DNA of 64,000 nt from Lineus longissimus. Taxonomy: Eukaryota; Nemertea; Pilidiophora; Heteronemertea; Lineidae. Position numbers and translations under genes: made by a program. The notes beneath the pieces are model-generated. The model was not told the origin of the DNA and searched no databases. It was given only the letters and a program-made list of their open reading frames with translations. Shown here in pieces: positions 32,810 through 42,447 of this stretch. The DNA is taken from NCBI RefSeq assembly GCF_910592395.1, contig NC_088323.1:11333501-11397500 (forward strand), given 5' to 3'. Positions within the stretch are counted from its first letter, which is position 1. Every line of letters starts with the position of its first letter.

Positions 32810-33770
32810 CCTATATACCAAGGAGGATACCGCGGTGACGTCACATCACGTGATCCCGACCCATATTACTGATCGCTATGGCCAATCAGATTCAGTCTAC
32901 TGACAGCAGCAGCACTGAACACGTCTCCACGTCTCACTGTCTGGTGCGCTCCTGTACACAAAAACACCAATAGACATGAAATATTGCAATACCTAGTATG
33001 GATTCTTCCTGTGTAAAATAAAATTTACAGAGCAGATTAACTTCCACGAATAAAAAAGACGTTTGGCGTGGCCAAAGTGCAGAAATAATGTCTCCGCTAA
33101 AATACACTACGAAATACACTAGGCAATGCACTACGCAATATACAGTAGAGATGCAGTTGAGTTTGTTATTGTTTTGACTTAGAAGCCCGCCCATATCATA
33201 ATATATTCATGTATTCATGAAGTATGAACTCATTTCTGTCCCATACAACTCTAAGAACAGTCAATTTCTCCTTAAATCATCACCGAAACCGCGATATCCG
33301 CAGGAAGATTTCGTTCTAGTGTCCGAAAATGCATGATCTTACAGGGGCGCTAACTCGACAAATAGAGGGGATCTATGGGGATCTATGCGAGTTTTATGTC
33401 CCACAGGTCTCGAACTTGTAAAATCTGTAAACATGCCTCCAAATCCCATTATGATAATGAAGAGATTGCCCCATATCTGGGAGACTGTTTTAAACCATCG
33501 CTAATTTTGGAAGATCGGTGCCCGGCTATTTGGTTTAAAAAACCCTATTTTTCCCCATCAAAACGGCACTTTTCATTATTCAAATGATATCTTATTGTCT
33601 GAAGACTTATTTCATAGCAGAAAAGTACTAATAACTCTGATTTGATGCGAAAAATCTAACTTTTTTGATGACTTGATTTTCCCTTGGCCGTGGATCGAGT
33701 TTGTTTACAATATGCAGCGCCATCTTGGAAAAGCCGTGACGTCACCGCGGTATCCTCCTTGCCTATATAC
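32810..33770. mobile_element. 943-bp MITE inserted in RAG1L, 9-bp TSD
   Basis: CCTATATAC is duplicated at 32810-32818 and 33762-33770. The element, 32819-33761, has perfect 26-bp inverted termini starting CAAGGAGGATACCGCGGTGA. A 9-bp duplication suggests a Mutator-like (or Merlin-like) non-autonomous element. The RAG1L reading resumes in frame across a single copy of the duplication, so this insertion postdates the coding state. Confidence 0.92.
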
Positions 33771-34689
33771 CATGGTTGATGAAAAATACGAGCGTACATC
33801 ATCAGGGCTTCAGGGCAGTGGTTCAAGATATCTTTGCACTCTTTGTTATGCTGCAACTAACACTTGTCAAACTGATGTTGGTTCCTTCTCCAGATCTAGA
33901 ACTCATGATGAGACAGTTTCCCTGTACAAGTATCGCCTTGAAAACCCTGAGAAACTAAATGAAGATGATCTGGCTGAGAGATGCAAGGGAGTCAATAGCA
34001 TACCTCTGATAAATCAGATGCCACAGACAGATCACTTGATCCAATATCAATATTGGCAGGGTTTTCAAGAAGATATTTGTCAGGGAAGTAGCAGAGATCT
34101 ATCACTGGGCTGAGAATGATGAAAACAAAAAAATGCCTGCAACATGCTGAAAAAACCTTAGACCAATATTTGATGAAAGAACTGGGCTTGCAGTCGAACA
34201 TGATCATGCCAGGCAATTATGCCCGCATTCTGTTCTTAGAAAGGAACGCCGAGACAGTGAGTGGGTTGATAAAAGACCCCGAGAGAAAGCAACATTTCAA
34301 AACCATTCTAGGTTTATTCAGCAAGTTGAAGGCAGTATATTCTAGCAATAATCCCTCTGTCACAGTGCCAGAAGAAACTGACTCGTACAAGGAGAATGCA
34401 CTGCAATTTGCATTTCATTAGGAGGAGCATTTCAACTATGTGCCATGGTCAAATTATCTTCATAAGTTGATTGAACATGTGGATGAAATAGTCCAAGAAC
34501 CCAAGAGGTTTCCATAGTAGGGATGATCTCTAGTGAAGGTGGCGAATGTGGGAATAAGTTGTACAGGTACACTCGCAAGTGCCTCAGTAGACAGGACACT
34601 GCTGGTGACTGTGATTTGAGAGATGCCCTGGTTTTCCATTGGATTTATACCAGTAAATCAATTCAGAAACTAGCAAGTTCTGAAAAGAA

Positions 34690-34834
34690 TCCTTATTACA
34701 GTGGGAAATGTGGACAGGTTGGTCACAACAGTTGTACTTGTGATGAAAATGGGCAAACTAGTACTCTTGACCAGAGCATGGACACTATGGTTGACTTGGA
34801 GATGGACATGGACATGGACACTTTGTCTGAGTAA
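34690..34834 (+). other. RAG1L C-terminal tail with damaged CCGHC-type zinc knuckle
   Basis: The tail reads SGKCGQVGHNSCTC and then an acidic Met/Asp-rich end (LEMDMDMDTLSE). RAG1-like proteins of transposons carry a C-terminal CX2CX3GHX4C motif that vertebrate RAG1 lacks. Here the second C, the GH and the last C are in register, while the first position is Ser (AGT), one base from Cys. Confidence 0.7.
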
Positions 34835-35208
34835 TAGAATTACTACATGCAGAATCTTAACTTCTGTGTGGTCCACAAAACAAACTTCAAATGATATATG
34901 ATTTACCTTTGATTGATTTATTCATCCATGTTTTACCACCAATGCAATGTCTTAAATATTAGTTTTACTAATTTTTGTTTATTACTTATTTTACTACCAT
35001 TGATTATTTAAAGTTTAAAAAAATAGGGGCCAGTGCCATCCATGTATGATGAATTAACTAGTATTGATTGATACCCTGGCTCTGTGTTGCACAGTGGTGC
35101 AGCCCTGCAAACAATGCAGCAAATTCTTATACAGACTGAAAGCCCATTTTTCATTTTCAATAGGCCTACTGCATTGCACAAATTACATGAATTATTTACC
35201 ACTCAGTT
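34835..35208. other. Intergenic spacer between convergent RAG1L and RAG2L
   Basis: This is an AT-rich 374-bp spacer. An AATAAA on the minus strand near 34917-34922 could serve RAG2L. No further coding sequence is seen. Confidence 0.5.
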
Positions 35209-36716
35209 TTAGGCTTTGTTCTTTCCTTGTCTTTTACCTTTTGGTTTGCATTTAGGACATGTAAATCTGATGTCCTCCTGGCCCTGAGATTCACCATTTC
35301 CTCTGAGATCAGTACAGCAAGAGTAAAAATGCATCACACAAGACACACTGAAGCTTTGTGACAATTTCTAGAGAGAAATTGTCAATTACGATGCATTTTT
35401 TCGCTTCACAAACAACAAGCTCCATTCGTTTGGTTGTCATTGTGAACAAATGTTCATTGGCTCCACCATGGAAAAACAGAGAGGATTGGTCTAGTCTCAC
35501 ACAAGTGTGACTAGCCATAGCAAACCCGGTGGGAGCTTCCTTGGCTTGAATGCTGAGGGTAGTAATGTCCACAAGATAGTAAGAGTTGCTTGGAGTCTTT
35601 GTGTTCATATCAGAGGTATACTGTTGGTACCCCCCCAAAAATCAATAGCTGATTTGGAGAGCAGATGTTTGCACTGTGCCCAGAGAGAAATACATTATCC
35701 AGTGTAGGGTCAATGAAGGACGAGCTGAGATTTTGCACAGTAACTTGGTCAACTGTTGGATTCAGTTCCACAGTGATTATCTTCTGGATGGACATACGCT
35801 GTGTAGAAGTCACCCCATTTTCACATAGCTGAGACAGTCCCCCGATGAAGACAATAGTAAGGTCCTTGATTTCACAGCCTGTATGATATGCAACTGGTAC
35901 AAGTTCAGTCAACAGTTTCTTCCACTGATAATTTAAGTCAATAAAGTCGAGAGAGCCATCCTGCGTTGAATGTTCTTTGCCCTGGACAGTGTTCTTCACA
36001 GTGACTCCTCCATACAGAACAGCTCCAATAAGATTGCCATTGTAATGGAGACCAGTTAGTGTATGCCCATAACGTGCTTCAGGTACAGCCCCAGTTTGCA
36101 CATTCTTAGTCCCTTCCTGGCAAACTAATGTAGCAGTGAATTGATCCCTTCCAAAGTTCTCAAGAATTGTTGGGTCATTATGTGATGACATACGATGTGG
36201 ATCCAGACCACCCCAAATTGAGCAAACTGATCTCATGGCACTCCTCACTCCCCCAGAACCAGCACCAGTTCGTCTGGAGGAAACTTCACGTGTTGCCTTA
36301 GTTTCAACAATGCATGCAGAGTGCACAAATGGCCTCAGAGCTATCTGTGCACCTGAACACTTGCACTCTGCCACAGACAATATCTCAATGTCATCGTTGG
36401 TCACTTTAAAAGCATAATTGTAAATAGTCGCGGATAAATTTGTGCGTGGTTTCAATGAATGCATTCCACCGAGCACGGCAACTGAGATTTTTTGTTCTTC
36501 TTTCTGCTGCTGGGGATAGTTGCTCATGCTATTCAGCCAAGATAAATGTCTACGCCCTGAAAAAAGGGCTCCCTTGTTTGCCTCCTCAACGATCGCCTTC
36601 TTCATCACCTTTCTACGATTTAGAACTGCCTTTAGAACGGAATAAAAATGTGCATTGTTGAATAATTCATCGCCAGACTCTCGATTCATTACATGCAATA
36701 CGCCCACATCCACCAT
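35209..36716 (-). pseudogene. RAG2L: RAG2-like protein (RAG2L) with kelch repeats and PHD remnant, frameshifted
   Basis: RAG2-type proteins form a six-bladed kelch propeller that partners RAG1. From the ATG at 36716, a 368-codon frame shows kelch Gly-Gly turns (GGLDPHR, VLYGGVTV, FIGGLSQ, LIFGG) and the RAG2-typical PEARYGHT. A frameshift in a run of seven C near 35632 breaks it. The next frame continues kelch sequence (FFHGGANEH) and then VVCEAKKC, LQCVLC. A second frameshift near 35330 leads to MHFYSCCTDL and RFTCPKCK, ending at a stop at 35209. These Cys/His clusters have the order of a PHD finger. No acidic hinge is seen. The C-run frameshift might be a sequencing error. Confidence 0.9.
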
Positions 36717-36862
36717 GTTGTTTATCAGTTACCAGGCGCAACGATCGTACTGCGCATGCGGGCATACTGAGAGAACCTGGCGGTGGCGGAAAAAATAATC
36801 TGAAACGATGTGCACATGCGTAGCGTAATACACAGGTGAGCTGTAGAGAACATTTCGGTGTG
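36717..36862 (-). promoter_or_regulatory. Short 5' region of RAG2L ending in the right TIR
   Basis: Only 146 bp separate the RAG2L ATG from the transposon end. Any promoter must lie here or in the TIR. The segment is GC-rich (GCGCATGCGGGC, GGCGGTGGCGG) and shows no clear TATA box. Confidence 0.35.
36849..36862 (-). repeat. Right TIR of the RAG-like transposon
   Basis: Read inward on the minus strand this is CACACCGAAATGTT, with an intact CAC start. AAATA follows at 36863-36867, matching the duplicate at the left end. Confidence 0.88.
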
Positions 36863-36867
36863 AAATA

Positions 36868-36905
36868 TCTATACGGTGAGCAGAATGGGCCCTGGCCTTT
36901 TCATT
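36868..36905 (+). mobile_element. Helentron-like H1 element, 3' part, split by the RAG transposon
   Basis: TCTATACGGTGAGCAGAATG, then GGCCCTGGCC and TTTTCATT, is the H1 3' terminus with its hairpin. It continues the 5' part at 30037-30250. Confidence 0.85.
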
Positions 36906-37584
36906 CAATATTAACTTAAATACCTCGGTTTTGAAAAAAAGGGTTTCACTTCTTTCAATGAATACTTTGATGCATCATATGATGTGTTATAGTGAATGTT
37001 CTTTTCTTACATTTTAAGCAGTGAAGTCTTATGATCCGATTACATCATTTTATAAGGATCCCACTCGTGTGAAATAAACTTGACCTCTGGGTCTTGTTAG
37101 GAAACGGTTAAAGGCTCTTATTTTGCATACTGAACTTCCAGCGGTGCGCCTCGTCTAGATTTGAGCTGATTCTGCTGTATGCAGTGTACACCAATGGTCA
37201 GCGGAGCTAGTCTAATAGCTGTTCAAAAGTATGCATTTGTCAGTCAGACGGTTCATAAGTCCAACTTTTTGGCTTTATGCCCAATGTTTTATAATTGAAA
37301 ACCTAGATACTTCAACTCGATATCAAATTTTAGGGAATTTTTTTCTCTCAACAGAAACCAAAAATCAGTGCAATTTGACCTACTTGCTTGCGAGACATCT
37401 TGATTTAAAAAGGCTATCTCGCTTCCTGGAGGAAGAATAGAGTACAATTTAGGTCTATTGCATAGCCAAAATTAGTTCACGAGGAAAGAAAAGCACGCGA
37501 CCTAACACCAACCTATTTTTGTAAAGTGATACTTAGAAGGTATATAGTTCAGGAAATGCTAATAAGTAATCATTCCTTATCGTT
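36906..37584. other. Unassigned DNA
   Basis: No gene is recognised. A block with CAGCGGTGCGCC and GGTCAGCGGAGCTAGTC near 37140-37210 may be a worn H2-like 5' end, but the match is weak. Confidence 0.35.
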
Positions 37585-37936
37585 AACACGGGGATGTGAT
37601 TGTACATGCTGTGGAATTTGGCACTTTCTCACCATAATCTTGGATGTTTTGGGTATGATGATGACTACAAGAGGTGAAGTCGGAAAATTTCACAAACAAG
37701 GACTTACCGGTAATCTAATTAGTTGTTTTGAATTTCTTATTACAGTTGCATCATTCTGCCAACTTGATGACTCTTGTTCATGACATTCCATTCAATGACC
37801 AATGAGCACATTGGACTGTTCAGCTGTTTGATATATTGGCTTTTATGATGAATAGATACGGCAGGTGTTTTAGCAACTTTAAAGCAATGTTTCAGCTACA
37901 TGTAGTGCAATAAGTCTTATGATCATGTTACTTTCA
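37585..37936 (+). repeat. Dispersed 350-bp repeat, copy 2
   Basis: Same orientation and block order as 29050-29402, with scattered substitutions and small indels. It contains GATGATGACTACAAGAGGTG and GGTGTTTTAGCAACTTTAAA in both copies. Confidence 0.8.
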
Positions 37937-39352
37937 TGAACGAGGGACAGCGAAGGTCAGTGCCAACACGCTAACTTGTTACCATTGTATGTACAGCAAT
38001 GCCGTTTATGAGTGAGTAACAGCCGATCAACTTCAGTATGAAATAGATTGCATATAAATGCATGCTGTATTCTTCGTCAAGATATTGACACATGTTGTCT
38101 GACCAATGTCAATACATTGAGGGTCAAGATGTGATTTCAGGCATATGATGACTTTGAAAGCAAATGTTATCATGATAATGATAACATAACTATAATGACC
38201 AAACATAGGCAGACGACCAACATATTCATTGGGTTAAAATGTAGACTGCAGCTATAATTTGTTTGCGAGTCCAATTATACATTTCCTTTACTACATTGCA
38301 GAGAACCAGAGTTTGGTCACATTTGTTAGAAAATCACTCACTAAATGCAAAGAATATCAGTGAGAATTTGTTGTGGTATATTGTTGCAAACAGCTCTTCA
38401 GACTTTGCCTCAATATTTTAGCTGTTCAGCAGTATAACCCCAGGCATGTTATAACCAGTTGATTTTAGATATGATGCTGAGACACAAAGTTCACTTATTG
38501 TTAGAGCAGTTGTGATTGCCCATGATCGAACCTAACTATGCTTACAGTCTTTTATCACAACAGTTAGGTTGGCTAAAATCGCCCTGAGGATTTCGATTGG
38601 CTGCCTCATAACAGTGACTGCATCTCAATGAATTATAATAAATATTGAAGACGTATGCATGTAGGTTCTGATATAAAAGTAGAATAGTTTTGATTGATAC
38701 TACTAATTGGCGATACTGAGCAATAATCTGGGTTAACAAATCACCTCATGGGCTTGAATTTTCAATGGCATAGTTTGGCTGGGTCAGCGATTTGCCCTAT
38801 TGATTTTTGGCCTGAACAGATAACCAATATGGCTACCAAGTGGCCATTCTGGATTTTGCATTCCACACTGTAACTGCAGGTTGGGTCATCTGGTGGGCTT
38901 GAATTTTCCTAGGCCTAGTCCGGGGTGGCGGAGAGTTGTTGATCGAATAACCACGGCCATTAGCTCGGCGATTTCTACTGTCGGGGAAACCCCTTTTCAC
39001 TGTAACTACAAGTATCTTGCCGATCACCGTGCTAACAACGGGTTGAATAACCAAACTGTAGGGTAATATATGTGGAATACAAACTACCAGGAGAGCCGGA
39101 CTCGCGATTTTTCATTTCAAAACATTCTATTTACGTAACTAAAAATTTGTATTTTTGGTTCACAAGAGTCCCTCAATATTGGTTCTCCATAACAATGTGA
39201 GAATTATTTGCAAACGAACCGATCTTATGTACTTTAAAAATGAAATTCTGCTGAAATATCAAAGAAATCTCTTCAGAAATTGCACCGATTTGGCACGTCA
39301 CCCCGAATTTCTCTGTCAGGGGACAAAGTATCGATAAATTGACGACGTTGTT
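37937..39352. other. Unassigned DNA
   Basis: No gene or mobile-element terminus is recognised. Confidence 0.4.
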
Positions 39353-40313
39353 AGCTATGCTGGCTTCCAGCGGAGCTAATGGTTTCTACTGGAGCTGGCC
39401 GAAAGTAGTTCCAGCAAAATAGTTGCATTTTCATCCGAATTTGCTGTAGCTGGGCCAGAAAATGTGCCAGGATACCAATATTTTGAACTCTTGTTTCGAT
39501 ATAGAATTATAGCTATTCACTCTTGTTTCGAATTATAGCTATTCACAGCAGAAAGACTGAACGCCCCGTAATTGGCAGTAATTTGCAGATTTTAAGCTGG
39601 AAATTGTCGTCTGGTCAAAAGTTGCAAAACGGCCTCGATCCTACCTGTCTCTGTAATGTACTGAACGCGCTACACATAAGGCATTGCCCTAAGGCATTGC
39701 AGCTGAGGATGATAAAGTGTGTATGTTCACTTCAAAACATAGTTCCAATCTTAATTTTTCATAACGAGCAGTTAGAAAGTGGTATTTCACTATATTTTGA
39801 TTCTCAATGTCAACATGTCGTTGTTGTCTAATTCTGATTAATATTGCCGATAAAAGACACGGAGAAGACCCAGATTCATGCGCTCAGTTCATCTACGTAC
39901 GGTAGACGTTTTGGGTGAGTTTTCTCTTTATTTTCTCTTGATTTGCTAGTTACAATTGGCCATGACAACTGTTATTTGGAAAGTCATAGTATAGAATGAC
40001 TCCCGTAGGTTGTTTACATGGGAAGTGTTACCGTTTTTGGCTTTCTGTCTCGTTAAATTTACTCAGTCATTGAGTAGAAGTCGAAGATCAGAACACACAT
40101 GAACACAATAGTAGATTTTATATACAAAACGGTGTTGCAAAATATTCTTCCCAATCATCAGAATGAAATAATCATAATAATACTTCACAATTATCTATTA
40201 CACATGAATCTAACAACTACAGGAGAATGACTTTGAAATCCAGAAAAAACTTTGTTATAAGAATAGTCTCTTTGTATTTATAAACATCATCGAAGTTGAC
40301 GTTTTCTCATTTT

Positions 40314-40352
40314 TGGCTCACCGTAAGGGGAGTCTATACGATAGCGCTGTGT

Positions 40353-40407
<55 letters not shown>

Positions 40408-42046
40408 ATCCTAACAGTGGCACGTTTCTTAACTGCTAGGGCTATGAACTTGAAACTTTGTACACAGAATGCCCTAGGTCAGCTGACCTCTGACACTGAT
40501 TTTCGGTCCGATCTGATTCTCTGTTTGGCCCCCAGGGGGCCAAATGTCGATATCTAAAAAGTGTGATATCTCGCTTATTAGTGACTTGTTTTCGATAAAA
40601 CTTTTGTTGTAGGTACTCATAGCAAATATACATTTTATATAATACGGGTTTTTAATTTGACCTTGTTTTCAAGGTCGCAGAGGTCATATGGCGTAAATTG
40701 GCCATTAGAGTGTAAACTATGGCACGTTTCTTAACCACTAAAGCTATGAACTTGAAACTTGGTACATATAACCCCCCATATCACATAGCCTCTGGTGCTG
40801 AATTTTGGTTCGATCTGATTCCTAACTTTGCCACCAGGGGGCCAAAAGTGGAAATCTAAAAAGTGTGATATCTCGCTTATAAGGGACTTGTTTTCGATAA
40901 AACTTTTGTTGTAGGTACTCATAGCAAATATACATTTTATATTATACGGGTTTTCAATTTGACCTACTTTTCAAGGTCACAGAGGTCATATGGCGTAAAT
41001 TGGCCATTAGAGTGTAAACTATGGCACGTTTCTTAACCACTAAAGCTATGAACTTGAAACTTGGTACATATAACCCCCTATATCACATAGCCTCTGGCGC
41101 TGAATTTTGGTTCGATCTGATTCCTAATTTTTGCCACCAGGGGGCCAAAAGTGGAAATCTAAAAAGTGTGATATCTCGCTTATAAGTGACTTGTTTTCGA
41201 TAAAATTCTTATGGTAGGTACTGTTTGGAAGAATACATCACATATTTTACGGGTTTTCAATTTGACCTACTTTTCAAGGTCACAGAAGTCATATGGCGTA
41301 AATTGGCTGTTAGAGTGTAAACTATGGCACGTTTCTTAACCAGTAAAGCTATGAACTTGAAACTTGGTGCATATAACCCCCTACATCAGATAACGTCTGA
41401 TGTCGAATTTTGGCCTGATCTGATTCTTTATTAGGCCACCAGGGGGCCATAACGGAAAAAGGAAGAAGTGCAATATCTTGCCTATTTGAGTGAATTGTTT
41501 TCGATAAAATTTTATGGCAGGGACTCCTAGCAAGGATACATCACATTTCCTATGATTTTTGGATTTGACCTCCTTTTCTAGGTCACAGAGGTCAAATGGC
41601 GTAAATTGACCGTTCGAGTGTAACTATGGCACGTTTCTTAACTGCTAAAGCTATGAACTTGAAAGTTGGTACATGTAACCCCCTACATCAGATAATCTCT
41701 GACACCGAATTTTGGCCTGATCTGATTCTTGATTTGGCCACTAGGGGGTCAAAACTGAAAAAGTAGGACGTGCAATATCTCGCTTATTAATGACTTTTTT
41801 TCGATGAATTTTTTATTGCAGGGACTCTTAGCAATCACACGATATTGATCTTGTTGATGTCATAGACAATTATTGGTTGGATCATAAACTTATATATACT
41901 GCCCTGTCTTATTACTTGACATCAATACACATCTAAAAAAAGTCTTCATGCCTGATTGTGTTCACCATATTCACCTCTAAACTAAGCATGATCCTGCCTA
42001 ATAAAAGATGTATACGGTGAGCACAATGGCCCCTGGCCGTTTCATT
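40314..42046 (+). mobile_element. Helentron-like H1 element with GTC microsatellite and tandem core
   Basis: The element starts TGGCTCACCGTAAGGGGAGT and a GTC microsatellite follows (40347-40407). About five tandem copies of a roughly 300-bp monomer come next (GGCACGTTTCTTAACCACTA, then CCACCAGGGGGCCA, CTCGCTTATAAG and CAAGGTCACAGAGGTCA). It ends TATACGGTGAGCACAATGGC, then CCTGGCCGTTTCATT. Copy 2 of repeat X at about 60345 is the empty site and shows no target duplication. The subterminal TACGGTGAGC is complementary to the 5' GCTCACCGTA. This asymmetric inverted repeat plus a 3' hairpin is typical of Helentron-associated elements. Confidence 0.82.
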
Positions 42047-42447
42047 CTTGTCAAAATAACAATGATATCGTACACCTTTGATAGTGACACTGGTCAGAGT
42101 GCACACATGATAGCGACGAAGTAGTCTGCTGGAATTGTGAGGTATTTTTAACGAACAATAAAACTGCCATTCTCAGTCTATGCTGATATGGAAAACCGTG
42201 AGGAGCTGCATGAACTGGGCCTACATTATTTACCATACATTACAGTTACATACCCGATACCGGTACATGAACAAATGCAATACACTGCAACATATGTGCA
42301 GGGAAGTAAAGTATGCATTGCAAGCCATGTGTCCAATCTCTACCAAGGTGAACGTTAGTAAATAAGTGTGAACTTCTTCAAATTTAACTTTATTTTATCC
42401 CCCCCCCCCCAGTTCACTAGTTTTTCACAAAAGTTTTGATCTTTTTT

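Larger units (their letters stand above)
31396..34834 (+). pseudogene. RAG1L: RAG1-like recombinase (RAG1L), degraded
   Basis: An acceptor (TTTCTTACAG) precedes 31396. Regions in order: an N-terminal zinc module (MCRLC, later CICNKC and PHQDCDC, 31423-31690); the nonamer-binding-type region (KQRRLKDL to CLAMRVRTLL, 31870-32125); the pre-RNaseH region (from 32177); GDGLGDV with the first catalytic Asp (32490-32515); VDEK with the second Asp (33776-33790); the CTLC zinc pair (about 33838); YLHK and EHVDE carrying the two zinc-binding His (about 34465-34490); and SEGGECGNKLYR with the catalytic Glu (about 34535). Lesions: frameshifts near 31715, 32366, 34045, 34105 and 34510; in-frame stops at 32129, 34419 and about 34515; and a 943-bp MITE. 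No RING finger is seen between the zinc module and the nonamer-binding region, where only about 200 bp are available. Confidence 0.93.
30251..36862 (+). mobile_element. RAG1/RAG2-like (ProtoRAG-type) transposon, decayed
   Basis: The 6.6-kb element is bounded by imperfect 14-bp inverted repeats, CATGCCGAAATGTT at the left and CACACCGAAATGTT (complement) at the right. AAATA is duplicated at 30246-30250 and 36863-36867. Five-bp duplications and CAC-starting termini are characteristic of RAG and Transib transposition. Inside, a RAG1-like gene reads rightward (31396-34834) and a RAG2-like gene leftward (36716-35209), the convergent layout of lancelet ProtoRAG. Point lesions, a MITE in RAG1-like and the C-to-T change in the left CAC show that it is no longer mobile. 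Of its length, 943 bp is the MITE. Confidence 0.93.

Noticed and set aside
32934-33587. Short frames between the two RAG1L halves
   Set aside because: They lie within the 943-bp MITE and show no coding features.
36985-36998. TATAGTG near 36990 as the RAG element's right heptamer
   Set aside because: There is no partner at the left end and no duplication. The CACACCG terminus at 36862 has TIR, TSD and flanking-repeat continuity.
29050-37936. The two 350-bp direct repeats as termini (LTR-like) of the RAG element
   Set aside because: They are in direct orientation, lie outside the defined TIRs and are not flanked by duplications.
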